Source: Bryobacteraceae bacterium (GTDB lineage: Bacteria; Acidobacteriota; Terriglobia; Bryobacterales; Bryobacteraceae). Taken from it: 64,000 nt of DNA. The first letter of the stretch is position 1; each line of letters starts with the position of its first letter. Positions 42,039 to 50,749 of the stretch are shown here, in pieces. The DNA lies in assembly GCA_041394945.1 (NCBI GenBank), contig JAWKHH010000003.1, forward strand, positions 248,001-312,000. Direction: 5' to 3'. A model generated the notes under the pieces. That model ran no database searches and was not told where the DNA came from. It saw only the letters and a program-made list of their open reading frames with translations. Made by a program: the position numbers and the translations under genes.

Positions 42039-42725
42039 TCAACTCACCAGAACGACTTCCACAAGCGCGAGCGCCAGGGACGTAAAGATGACGTCGAAGC
42101 CTACGAGCAGCCGCAGCCAGATCCAGTCGTCGCCGGTGATCGCTTCGCCGGAAATGAGGATCGTGGTGAGTTTCATGGCGGCCATGAGAGCCGGGATCAT
42201 CATCGGGTAGATGAGCGTCGGCAGCATCAGTTCGCGGAGCCGCAGGTTCACGGTGAGAGCGCTGAAAACGGTGCCGATTACGGTCATGCCCCAGGTGGCC
42301 AGCGCGAACACGCCCGCGAGCCAAATCACTTGCGAAGTCCAGCTTTGGTTGTACAGGATGCCGAACACGGGCAGGCAGACCGCTTCCACGATCAGCAGCA
42401 GGGCGAAGTTGGCAAGCGCCTTCCCGAGAAACAGCGCCGCGCCGGGGACGGGCGAGGCGACCAGAGCGTCGAGACAATCGTTCGGCAGCTCGCGCGCGAA
42501 GCTGCGGTTGAGGATCAGCGCTCCGGCGAAGGCGAACACGAGCCACAGCAGGCCGCCAGACATGTCCCGGAGCATCGACGGATCGACGAGGTCGAGCACG
42601 AAGCTGAAGAGCACAAGAATCACCAGGGCGAACGAGACGGCGGCGTTCACCGATTCCTTCGTGCGGATTTCGCTGCGGAGGTCTTTCTCGGCGATGGCGG
42701 CGGTCTGGCGAAGGAATACGAGCAA
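42039..42725 (-). CDS. ccmB: Haem exporter permease CcmB
   Basis: A 228-aa membrane protein with six hydrophobic spans, the permease of the CcmAB transporter. It starts with the charged LRQTAAIAEKDLRSEIRTKE segment typical of CcmB, and has LRELMLPTLIYPMMIPALM later on. TTG 42725 is chosen because GGGGAGG is six bases upstream inside the ccmA end and the longer ATG frame is out of ccmA's frame. One base separates it from the ccmA stop. Downstream lies a perfect terminator hairpin, so the operon ends here and ccmC is separate. Confidence 0.88.
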   Translation of the reverse strand: MLVFLRQTAAIAEKDLRSEIRTKESVNAAVSFALVILVLFSFVLDLVDPSMLRDMSGGLLWLVFAFAGALILNRSFARELPNDCLDALVASPVPGAALFLGKALANFALLLIVEAVCLPVFGILYNQSWTSQVIWLAGVFALATWGMTVIGTVFSALTVNLRLRELMLPTLIYPMMIPALMAAMKLTTILISGEAITGDDWIWLRLLVGFDVIFTSLALALVEVVLVS

Positions 42726-42726
42726 G

Positions 42727-43428
42727 TCAGGCCTCCCCGTAGGTGCGGTAGAGCCAGGTGGGATCGGCGAGCATCTCTTCGGGGCGAGGGCCGGAGTGGG
42801 CGAGCTTGCCGCGCACGAGCAGCGCGACGTGAGTGGAGAGTTCCATCGCTTCGCGCAGTTGGTGCGTCGACATGATGACGGTGGCGCCGCGAGAGATCGC
42901 GTCGGCAAGGAGCGACTGCAGCAAGGCGATGGCGCGGTCGTCGAGCGAAGTAAAGGGCTCGTCGAGAAGCAGCAGAGCCGGGTTGTGAAGAAAGGCGCGC
43001 GCCACGGCGAGCCGCTGGCGCATGCCGCGAGAGAACTCACGGACGTAGCTGTCTTTCACACGGTCGAGCTGGGTTCGTTCCAGCCATTCGGCGGCAGTGC
43101 GGGCGGGATCGGCGAGGCCGTAGACGCGCGCGAACAGCACCAGATTTTCGAGCGCCGAGAGTTCGTCGTAAACGCCGATGCCATGGCCGATCATGCCGAT
43201 CCGGGCGCGGGACTCAGGCGCGCGCGCAGGCTTTCCGAGCAGCTCGATGGAACCTTCCGACGGAGCGGAGAGTCCGGCCAGAATGCGCAGCAGCGTGGTC
43301 TTCCCCGCCCCGTTCCGTCCGAGGAGGGCGAGGCACGTGCGTGGCGCCACGTCGAGAGAGACGGCGCGCAGGGCAGGAAAGTCGCCGAAGTATTTGGATA
43401 CAGCACCGACGCGAACCGCGGCCGTCAT
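42727..43428 (-). CDS. ccmA: Haem exporter ATPase CcmA
   Basis: ABC ATPase of 233 aa. Walker A is GRNGAGKTT at 37-45, the signature is FSRGMRQRLAVARA, and Walker B is LLLLDEPFTSLD. With CcmB it powers release of holo-CcmE in System I cytochrome c maturation. The last bases before the CcmB start hold its GGGGAGG ribosome site. Its ATG overlaps the stop of the unknown membrane protein upstream (ATGA). Confidence 0.92.
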   Translation of the reverse strand: MTAAVRVGAVSKYFGDFPALRAVSLDVAPRTCLALLGRNGAGKTTLLRILAGLSAPSEGSIELLGKPARAPESRARIGMIGHGIGVYDELSALENLVLFARVYGLADPARTAAEWLERTQLDRVKDSYVREFSRGMRQRLAVARAFLHNPALLLLDEPFTSLDDRAIALLQSLLADAISRGATVIMSTHQLREAMELSTHVALLVRGKLAHSGPRPEEMLADPTWLYRTYGEA

Positions 43429-44372
43429 GCCTGTTCGGACTTGCGGTACATGAGGGCGAAGCCGAGCCCGAGAATCAGCAGCGTGAGCGCGAGGATGGGA
43501 TAGAAGCGGTCGTAAAGCCGCGGACGGATCTGCTGAAGGCCCGCGCCTTCGTCGGCCTCTTCCTCTGATTGCCCTTCCGGCGGGTGGAGCGAGCCGGTTC
43601 CGACGACCTTGACAGCGATGTCGGTCCCGACGACGTCGTAGATCGAAGCCTGGGTTTCGGCGTGCTTGTCGAGGAACTTCACCGATTCGCCCTCAACCGT
43701 GATTCCGGGGGGAACGACGATCCGGACCGGTCCGCCGCCATGCACGATCTTCGAGGTGAATTCGGCGCCGGGAACCGAATAGCTGAGGTCGAAGCGCGTC
43801 TCGCCGGGCTTGATCGGGAAGTCGGCGGTAAACACGTTCGCGACCGATGTCTTGTCCGCGGCGCGCTCGACGGGGATACCCGCGCGGGCCGGATTGGTGC
43901 ACATCACGCGCACTTTGCCTTCAGCGTTGGGCGGAATGTAGAAGCGGGCGGCGCCGTTCTTGGGATCGTAGTACGAGGTTTTGCCGCCGTTCTCCCAAAC
44001 GATGCTCTCGTTCACCTTGAGGTTCTCCCCGTCGGTTTCGAGCAGGATCATGTCGGTATTCACCTTGGCGCCAGCGGGCTTTTTCGTCGACGTATTGAAC
44101 ACGTCCACCGAGATGCCTTCGGTGGGGCGCCCGGGAAAGAGCATGTGGTTGTAGGTGACGCCGTCGTGGACGGCCTGGAGGAGGTGCGGCCCTTCGACGG
44201 CGCGGTCGATCTGGAACTTTCCAGCCGCGTCCGACTTCACGGACTCGAGCGCTTCGGGGCCGGCTTGACCGAGCTTGTAGAGCGTCACGGTAGAGCCGGA
44301 CTGCGGCTTGCCAGAAGTTTGATTCTGCACCGTGCCGGTTACGATGAAGAGAAGGGCGACAAGCGGTGTCAT
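43425..44372 (-). CDS. Membrane-anchored carboxypeptidase-regulatory-like protein in ccm operon
   Basis: A 315-aa protein of no clear function. It has a signal peptide (MTPLVALLFIVTG), a CarboxypepD_reg-like beta-sandwich (VTLYKLGQAGPEALESVKSD as in SDAAGKFQIDRAVEG), then a long beta-rich periplasmic portion and a C-terminal transmembrane helix (FYPILALTLLILGLGFALMY). It overlaps its neighbours on both sides: its start sits in the zinc-ribbon gene's stop and its stop overlaps the ccmA start, which argues for coupled translation with the maturation machinery. A role in haem or apocytochrome handling is inferred from context only. Confidence 0.7.
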   Translation of the reverse strand: MTPLVALLFIVTGTVQNQTSGKPQSGSTVTLYKLGQAGPEALESVKSDAAGKFQIDRAVEGPHLLQAVHDGVTYNHMLFPGRPTEGISVDVFNTSTKKPAGAKVNTDMILLETDGENLKVNESIVWENGGKTSYYDPKNGAARFYIPPNAEGKVRVMCTNPARAGIPVERAADKTSVANVFTADFPIKPGETRFDLSYSVPGAEFTSKIVHGGGPVRIVVPPGITVEGESVKFLDKHAETQASIYDVVGTDIAVKVVGTGSLHPPEGQSEEEADEGAGLQQIRPRLYDRFYPILALTLLILGLGFALMYRKSEQA

Positions 44373-44761
44373 TGGTTCATCGCCTTTCCGCACTCGCCGC
44401 AGAACTTCATCGCGGTCTCAAAGGTCGCGCCGCAGTGAGGGCAGACATTGGCCGCCGGCTTCGCATTCCGCACGGGAGCCGCCGCCTTCGACGGGGCGCC
44501 GGCGACGTCCTCAATCTCGGCGAGCACACCGGCCAGTTCCTTCTGCAGATCGAGCTTGGTGCGCTGGTAGTCGTCGTCGGAGAGCTTGCCGAGGCGGAAC
44601 TCGAATTGCAGGTCGCGCAAGCCCTCGTAGATACGCGCCTTGCGTTCGTCGAGATGAGCGGTGGGCGAAACCGGCTCCGGGGCGGGAAGATCGGCCGGGC
44701 GGATCAGGAAGATGAACCCGAACACAGTGGCCAGGAGTGCGATAGCAGCGGCAAGTTCCAT
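44369..44761 (-). CDS. CcmI-like membrane protein with C-terminal zinc ribbon
   Basis: A 130-aa protein with an N-terminal transmembrane helix (LAAAIALLATVFGFIFLI), a charged helical segment (RKARIYEGLRDLQFEFRLGKLS and DDDYQRTKLDLQKELAG) like the N-terminal region of CcmI/CycH, then a zinc ribbon (CPHCGATFETAMKFCGECG). CcmI presents apocytochrome c to the haem lyase. The fusion with a zinc ribbon is unusual for that family. It lies 15 bp after ccmH and overlaps the downstream gene. Confidence 0.65.
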   Translation of the reverse strand: MELAAAIALLATVFGFIFLIRPADLPAPEPVSPTAHLDERKARIYEGLRDLQFEFRLGKLSDDDYQRTKLDLQKELAGVLAEIEDVAGAPSKAAAPVRNAKPAANVCPHCGATFETAMKFCGECGKAMNQ

Positions 44762-44776
44762 GGAATGGGGCGGCGC

Positions 44777-45250
44777 CTAATCGAGTCTGGCCAAGTCCTT
44801 TTCGATCGAATCCCGATATTTGTCGAGCAGTTCGGACGGTAACTCCGCCGCAGGGGGCGCGGCCTCCGGCCGACTCATCTTGCGGATCCACGCAAGCACG
44901 AACATCAACCCCATGCCAACCATCACCGGAGGCATCCACCAGGCGAGATTGAAGAAGCCTTCCGACGGAGGAACCACGAGAGCTCGCTTGCCTTCGCGCT
45001 TGACGAACTCGGCCACGATGGCGTCGTCGCTCATGCCCTTGGCCTGCATTTCACGAATCTGGTCCCGGGCGGGCTTGGCGTAGTGGCAGGCGAGCATCGG
45101 ACAATCGGCCACCGAATTCTTGCAAGCGCCGCACAGGCAGGCCAGGTGCGAACCCACGCGGCGGATCGCTTCCGTCATGCCATCGCTCGACACTTGCGCG
45201 AGCGACAGCGCGGTGAGCAGAAGCATCAGGATCGCGTTACGCCTTGCCAA
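44777..45250 (-). CDS. ccmH: Cytochrome c maturation protein CcmH, cysteine-rich variant
   Basis: A 157-aa protein with a signal peptide (residues 8-22), a cysteine-rich head and a C-terminal transmembrane span (WWMPPVMVGMGLMFVLAW). Canonical CcmH has LRCxxCQ; here the motif is LACLCGACKNSVADCPMLAC with Cys38, 40, 43, 50 and 55. The following MSDDAIVAEFVKREGKRALVVPP matches CcmH. TTG 45250 follows AAGGAG and overlaps the end of ccmF by 14 bp. It reduces or holds apocytochrome c thiols at the haem lyase. Confidence 0.8.
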   Translation of the reverse strand: MARRNAILMLLLTALSLAQVSSDGMTEAIRRVGSHLACLCGACKNSVADCPMLACHYAKPARDQIREMQAKGMSDDAIVAEFVKREGKRALVVPPSEGFFNLAWWMPPVMVGMGLMFVLAWIRKMSRPEAAPPAAELPSELLDKYRDSIEKDLARLD

Positions 45251-47252
45251 CGGACTTCTCCTTCTTTTCGACGACTCCGACCACTTGCGTCTTCGGGAAC
45301 TGGTACTTCACTTTGCTCGGGATCAGGCAGATGAGCGTGCCAATCATTTGCAGCACGGCGCCAATCCAGATCCAGCTCACCAGAGGGAACACGTAGGCCT
45401 GGATCACGGCCTTCTTGCCGTCGTTGTTCATGCCGGCGAAGTTGAGGTAGAGATCTTCGTTGAGGCGACGGCGGATGGAGACGAGCGATGACGGATCGCC
45501 GGTGCGATAAGTACGCTGCTCGGGCGTAAGCGTTCCAACCTGCTTGCCGCCTTCGAAAACGTCGATCGGGGCGTGCCACCAGCGGTAGTGCTCGTTCTCG
45601 CCGTTCTCGATGTCGCGGACCTTCATCTCGTAGCGGCCGAGCCGGAACGTGTCGTTGATGGCCACCTCCACAGTGGCGTCCTTGTCGAACGCCTTGCCGG
45701 TGAAACCGATGAACATGATCACAATGGCGACGTGCACGACGTAGCCGCCGTAGCGCCGCGTGTTGCGGTGGGTGAGTTCCACCATCGCCGCGAGCAGGTT
45801 CTGCCCGGTGCGGCCGGCGATGGCGCGGGCGCCCTTCAGGAATTCGGCCGCCACCGTCCAGAGCACAAACACGCACAGGCCGAACGACATCAGCGCGTAG
45901 ACGTGCAGGATGCCGAGCCCCGCGAGAGCGGCCACGGTGACAACCATTCCGATGGTGGGCCACAAAAAGGCGCGCTTGAGGCTCTCGAAAGAACTGCGCC
46001 GCCAGGCGATCAACGGGCCAACTCCGGTAAGCAGCAACAGGAACAGCCCAATCGGTATGTTGACGCGGTTGAAGAATGGCGCGTCCACCGAAATTTTTTC
46101 GCCCGTCACCGCTTCCGAGATCACCGGGAAGAGCGTGCCCCAGAGGATCGAGAAGCAGGAGGCGAGCAGGATCAGGTTGTTAAAGAGGAAGCTCGACTCG
46201 CGCGAGAGCACACTCTCGAGATGCGATTCGCTGCGGAGGAAGTCCAGCCGGTCCACGATCAGGTACACCACGAGCGCGATGCCGATGGCGAGGAACGTCG
46301 AGAAGTAGCGCGAAATCGGTGACTGCGCGAAGGCATGCACGGACTGCACAATGCCCGAGCGCGTCAGCGCCGTGCCGAGGATGCACAGGAAGAACGTGGA
46401 CGAGATGAGGACCATGTTCCAGACCTTCATCATGCCTTTCTTCTCCTGCATCATCACGGAGTGGAGGAAGGCCGTACCAGTGATCCACGGGAGGAGCGAG
46501 GCGTTCTCCACCGGGTCCCAACCCCAGTAGCCACCCCAGCCGAGAACCGCGTACGCCCACGATGCGCCGAGCATGATGCCGGTGCCCTGGAACAGCCACG
46601 TGACGAGCGTCCAACGGCGCGTGGTGTGGATCCAGGCGTCACCGGGGGCGCGGGTGATCAGCGCAGCGATGGCGAAGGCGAACGGAACGACGAAGCCGAC
46701 ATAGCCGAGATAGAGCGTCGGCGGGTGGATGGCCATGGCCGGGTATTGGAGGAGCGGGTTGAGTCCGCGGCCGTCTGGCACGGCCATCACTTCCTTACCC
46801 ACGGCGATGACTTCGAACGGCGTCAGCGGGAACGAGATCAGGCATAAGAAGAAGGCCTGCACCGTCATCATCACCGCGATCACGTAGGGCATCTGCGACC
46901 GGTTCTTTTTGCGGTTCTGGAAGACGACGATGGCGGCGTAGCAGGAGAGGATCCAGGCCCAGAGCAGGAGCGAGCCTTCCTGGCCGCCCCACCAGGCGGT
47001 GAACTTGTAGATCCACGGCATCGTCGACGAGGAGTGTCCGGCGACGTAGGCGAGCCGGAAGTCGTCGGTTTGGAGCGCGTAGACGAGATAGCCGGAGGCG
47101 AATGTGAGCAGCCCCCAGACCCCGTAAACGGAACGCTCCGCCGAAACGGAGAGGAAAGCCTTTTGTTTCCAGCGGCCAATCAGGGAGCCGAGAACGGCGT
47201 AGCAGGCCAGGCAGAATGCCAGGATGAGTGCGAGGGCGCCTACATTTTCCAT
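45237..47252 (-). CDS. ccmF: Cytochrome c haem lyase subunit CcmF
   Basis: A 671-aa polytopic protein of the CcmF/CcsA superfamily. It has the haem-binding WWD motif WGGYWGWDPVENASLLPWIT in the first half, an upstream HPPTLYLGYVG, and many hydrophobic spans. CcmF with CcmH and CcmI ligates haem to apocytochrome c in the periplasm. It is the first gene of the minus-strand ccm run and overlaps ccmH by 14 bp. Confidence 0.94.
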   Translation of the reverse strand: MENVGALALILAFCLACYAVLGSLIGRWKQKAFLSVSAERSVYGVWGLLTFASGYLVYALQTDDFRLAYVAGHSSSTMPWIYKFTAWWGGQEGSLLLWAWILSCYAAIVVFQNRKKNRSQMPYVIAVMMTVQAFFLCLISFPLTPFEVIAVGKEVMAVPDGRGLNPLLQYPAMAIHPPTLYLGYVGFVVPFAFAIAALITRAPGDAWIHTTRRWTLVTWLFQGTGIMLGASWAYAVLGWGGYWGWDPVENASLLPWITGTAFLHSVMMQEKKGMMKVWNMVLISSTFFLCILGTALTRSGIVQSVHAFAQSPISRYFSTFLAIGIALVVYLIVDRLDFLRSESHLESVLSRESSFLFNNLILLASCFSILWGTLFPVISEAVTGEKISVDAPFFNRVNIPIGLFLLLLTGVGPLIAWRRSSFESLKRAFLWPTIGMVVTVAALAGLGILHVYALMSFGLCVFVLWTVAAEFLKGARAIAGRTGQNLLAAMVELTHRNTRRYGGYVVHVAIVIMFIGFTGKAFDKDATVEVAINDTFRLGRYEMKVRDIENGENEHYRWWHAPIDVFEGGKQVGTLTPEQRTYRTGDPSSLVSIRRRLNEDLYLNFAGMNNDGKKAVIQAYVFPLVSWIWIGAVLQMIGTLICLIPSKVKYQFPKTQVVGVVEKKEKSVGKA

Positions 47253-47298
47253 TTGTCAGGGGGGAAGACGGCGTCGGAAGCCGATTTCTTCACCTTCG

Positions 47299-47304
47299 AT
47301 TATA
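47299..47304 (-). promoter_or_regulatory. Probable -10 element upstream of ccmF
   Basis: TATAAT on the minus strand about 47 nt before the ccmF ATG, in the 73-bp gap after the PEPCK gene. The sequence at the -35 spacing is a poor match (AATCGG), so strength is uncertain; the TATAATCGA context resembles the mraZ promoter. Confidence 0.45.
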
Positions 47305-47325
47305 GCTCCGAGACGCGGCGTCCGA

Positions 47326-50300
47326 TTACTGCCCGTTGAACGGGTCGGCCCCGATCGTCCCTACAATCTCATCGAGATACGCCCGCGCGCTCACCCGGGC
47401 ATGCTCCCGCCGGGAGGCCGTCAGCCGCTCTTCGACGTCGATCCCGGCCCGCGCCACGTCGCCATTGCAGGCCTCGCGGAACCGCTCCAACTCGGCGATA
47501 TGGGCGGACCAAAGGGCCGTGTCGCGGGATTGCTTCGCCGCCAGCCGTTCGCGGTACCAATAGCTTCCGAGTAGAGTGTCGCGACGGAACATGGCCCGCA
47601 GTTCCGGATTGTCAATGGTCCGGCCGCCGGAATTGCCATGGGCCATTATTTCGAGCAGGGCGCGCAGCGGCGGGCAGGCGCCTTCGATGCTTCCGTCCTC
47701 GAAGTAGTTGAGCGCGACGCTGCGCTGCGTCGCGACGATGGCGTCGATGCCTTCGGCGAACAGCACCGGGTCCTGCTTCTCGGGACGCAGCATGTCTTCC
47801 GGGAACACCGCACCGGCGCGCTCGAAGACCCGGCCGAGGAACCGGTCGACAAACAGGGGCGTGATCCGGTAGCCGAGCCGGCTGGCCAGCACCTTCCGGC
47901 CGCGGAAGTCGTAGTCCTCCACCTTCTCGAGGAACCCATTCTCGATCAGGAATTGCGGATCCCGCTCGCCCACCTGCATGCGGCACCAGATCTCCGGCAC
48001 CAGCAGGCTGACGTCGTGGTCCACGCGAACTCGTGGACCCACCCACGCCGCCGAAGTCGTGAAGCCGGCGTATCCGGTGAGGATGAACGAAAGCAGCGCA
48101 TTGTTCAGATCCACCACGGGCCACAGCGCGTTGAACGGACCCTTGGTGAGCGCGCCTTCGCTGCCGAACCCGGTGGTGGCCGGCGACCGTCCGGTGAGGC
48201 TCGCCACAAACTCCATAAAGAGCTCGGGCAATTCCTGATAGTGGATCGGCCCGTGGACGCCCAGCGGCGGAAGACCGGCGGCGGGATCGGATTGGGAGTT
48301 GCGGCGGCCGGCGAGAACGGCGTCCACCGGGAAATGCACCGGCACGTCTTCGGGAATGCCGCGATGGAGGCGCGCCACCATTTCGGCGAGAAATCGGTCG
48401 CGCGGGTCAACCAGATCCGGCCGCTTCTGCAGGTATCGGGGATTGCGTGACGGCTTGCCTTCGACGAGCCGCGGGTGTGCCGAGGAGACCACGAAGCCGC
48501 TGCCGCCGTTCGATTCGAACTGGGCGAGCAGATTCTTCATCGGGTCCGTGTACTCGTCAAACTCGACGGCGTGGCCGACAATCCGGCGGACGTCCTCAAT
48601 GGTGAGCGGCTCGTAGTTGGAGAGAAACGTATCGGGGCCGGCGATGTCGGACTCGGCCTGGCGGTCCGCGCCGCGGAAGATCGCATCGTCGGGCCGCTGG
48701 AACAGGAACGATTCGCAGTTCTGGGCCAGCTTCACGCTCGGGTTCGCGTACTGCGGATCGAGCCCCTCGAGCGCCTCGCGCGGCAGCACCACCGACGCCG
48801 TGATGTCGTCTTCCATCGAAATCTTGAACGAAGGATGGAAATCGGGCCGGAGCTTGAAGATGCGCCAGGATCCGTCGGCGTCGTAGCCGACGCGCAGGTA
48901 GTTGCTCACCAGCGCCTGGCCGTCGAACTTGAGTTCGTGACCAAGGAAGCCGTTGACGCGGTCGACGGTGAAGTGGTCCCGCCAATCGTCCTGCCACTCC
49001 GGCCGGTAGTAGCGCTTGATGGTGAAGACGAGCTGGCGCACGATCGGCGGAAGCCGTTCGAGCCAGGCGTTGTAGGAATCGATGTACTCGGGCGACGCCG
49101 TGAGCAGTTGGATCACGGAGCCGAGCGAACGGTCCGGGCTGAGTATGCGGCGGCGCGTGCGGTCGTCGGGCGCGCGATTCTTGTAGATGTTCGAATAGTC
49201 CTTCTCAATCACCGCGCCGGCTTCGTCCATGTCGCGATGAAAATCGCGCACGAACACAGGCCCCTTCAGCAGGGCTCCGGCCATCGACTTCGAAATCTCG
49301 GATTTGCCACCGCCGGAAACCGTGCACGGCTTATGGCAGAAGGTGGAACGCGGCCGGTACCCCACCAGCCGCCAAACCGTACCGTAGGCCTGCTTCTGGA
49401 GCCGGACATGGAACCCGGACGGCAGCAGGTAAATGGCGTCCGGGCGGAGCACCAGGCTCTCGGTGCGGCCCTTGTGCTCCCACTTGAGCACGCCCTCGCC
49501 GACGCTGAAGACCGTTTCTTCCGGAACCAGATAGACACCCGGATGCTCGCGCGCCACGGCGTAGCCTTCCGGCCGATGATCCACAAGGCCGCCGAGGATC
49601 CGCTCGGCTTCCACGTACGGGACCTTGGGCAAGCTCATCGTATTGGCGGCTTCGAACTCCCGGCCCAGCACGTAACTGGGGAAGACCAACGCCCCGCCGG
49701 CATGTTCTTCCTCACACCCGCCGTAGAGATTGGCGGCGTAGCCGATCTGCGTTTTCACTTCCTTCTTGCAGTAGCCGTAGTAGTTGTCGGCGAGGATGGT
49801 GACCATCACGCCCCGCCGGTCGCGGCAGGTGATCTTAAACGCGCGGCCTTCGTTGTAGGGTTCGCTCTTGTCGCGCCAGCACATCCCGTCGCGGCGGTGG
49901 CGTTCGGTAGCTTCGTCGAAATGCGGGAGACCCAGGGACGCTTTTGGCAGGCCGACGATATGCGGCGCCAGGATCACGCAGCCGGTGTGGCCCGTCCAGT
50001 GCATCGGATCGAGCGCGGCGTCGTTTTCCGGAAGGTGCGGGTCGCCGCCGTTGCCGAAGATCGACTCGACGAAGTCAAGATTGCTCACCAGGCTTCCGGG
50101 CACGAAGAAGCGGATCTCCATCCGTTTCTCCGGATCGTGACCGGTAGCCGGGCAAACCAGCGGACGCAGCAGCAGCGTCACGAACAGGTGCGCGGCGTCC
50201 TGCTGGCCGGTGGTGAACGGAAGCGCCAGCACGTCCCGCGGCGGATCGAGCGCGGCGGCAAGCAGACGGGCGAAGGCCCGTTTCGGAACGGCGTACTTGT

Positions 50301-50745
50301 CGGCGGGGACGGGCAAGCCGCCCTCGGCGATATGGAAGACGCCCTGCGTGGTCCGCCGGTCTTTGCTCGGATTGTGTAGGACGCCCTGAGGGACGCGGTA
50401 GGAATCGACGTAGGGCGAATGAAAGCTGCCGGCGTTGGGCGGGAAGGAAAGCACCCGCGCGATGCCGGCCCGGTCCAGCGTCAGTGTCCGCGCGGGTAGC
50501 CGCGGCACACCCTCCGGGCAAACGTCGATGAGGCAGCCGTCGAGATACGCCTGGATGCGCGCGTCCACCGCCGGGAGTTGCCCGCCGAGGAGCCACTCCC
50601 GGTTGGCGTAGTTGCGCAGCAGCGGCTTGGCGATTTCCAGGAAGTCGCGATCCGCGGTGAACTCACTGGGCGGCTGGCCAAGCGCGGCGAGTTTGAGGTT
50701 CACATAGCGGATCAGGTCGGTCTGGGGGGATTCCACGGCCGTCAT
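47326..50745 (-). CDS. PPi-type phosphoenolpyruvate carboxykinase
   Basis: Predicted PPi-dependent PEPCK, which interconverts oxaloacetate and PPi with phosphoenolpyruvate, phosphate and CO2. The 1,139-aa length and motifs match the family known from Entamoeba and Propionibacterium, which shares only active-site motifs with ATP/GTP PEPCKs. Visible are DNYYGYCKKEVKTQIGYAAN, EEEHAGGALVFPSY, a P-loop-like TVSGGGKSEISKS, SIDRSLGSVI-type SPDRSLGSVIQLLT, EDDITASVVLPREALEG and SLTGRSPATTGFGSEGALT. ATG 50745 is five bases after the phosphorylase stop; TTG 50766 is an alternative. Cytoplasmic. The gene forms an operon with glycogen phosphorylase. Confidence 0.85.
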   Translation of the reverse strand: MTAVESPQTDLIRYVNLKLAALGQPPSEFTADRDFLEIAKPLLRNYANREWLLGGQLPAVDARIQAYLDGCLIDVCPEGVPRLPARTLTLDRAGIARVLSFPPNAGSFHSPYVDSYRVPQGVLHNPSKDRRTTQGVFHIAEGGLPVPADKYAVPKRAFARLLAAALDPPRDVLALPFTTGQQDAAHLFVTLLLRPLVCPATGHDPEKRMEIRFFVPGSLVSNLDFVESIFGNGGDPHLPENDAALDPMHWTGHTGCVILAPHIVGLPKASLGLPHFDEATERHRRDGMCWRDKSEPYNEGRAFKITCRDRRGVMVTILADNYYGYCKKEVKTQIGYAANLYGGCEEEHAGGALVFPSYVLGREFEAANTMSLPKVPYVEAERILGGLVDHRPEGYAVAREHPGVYLVPEETVFSVGEGVLKWEHKGRTESLVLRPDAIYLLPSGFHVRLQKQAYGTVWRLVGYRPRSTFCHKPCTVSGGGKSEISKSMAGALLKGPVFVRDFHRDMDEAGAVIEKDYSNIYKNRAPDDRTRRRILSPDRSLGSVIQLLTASPEYIDSYNAWLERLPPIVRQLVFTIKRYYRPEWQDDWRDHFTVDRVNGFLGHELKFDGQALVSNYLRVGYDADGSWRIFKLRPDFHPSFKISMEDDITASVVLPREALEGLDPQYANPSVKLAQNCESFLFQRPDDAIFRGADRQAESDIAGPDTFLSNYEPLTIEDVRRIVGHAVEFDEYTDPMKNLLAQFESNGGSGFVVSSAHPRLVEGKPSRNPRYLQKRPDLVDPRDRFLAEMVARLHRGIPEDVPVHFPVDAVLAGRRNSQSDPAAGLPPLGVHGPIHYQELPELFMEFVASLTGRSPATTGFGSEGALTKGPFNALWPVVDLNNALLSFILTGYAGFTTSAAWVGPRVRVDHDVSLLVPEIWCRMQVGERDPQFLIENGFLEKVEDYDFRGRKVLASRLGYRITPLFVDRFLGRVFERAGAVFPEDMLRPEKQDPVLFAEGIDAIVATQRSVALNYFEDGSIEGACPPLRALLEIMAHGNSGGRTIDNPELRAMFRRDTLLGSYWYRERLAAKQSRDTALWSAHIAELERFREACNGDVARAGIDVEERLTASRREHARVSARAYLDEIVGTIGADPFNGQ

Positions 50746-50749
50746 ACAG

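Noticed and set aside
48475..50379. A 634-codon open frame opposite the PEPCK gene
   Set aside because: Same reason: antisense to a conserved gene, no recognisable domain or ribosome site.
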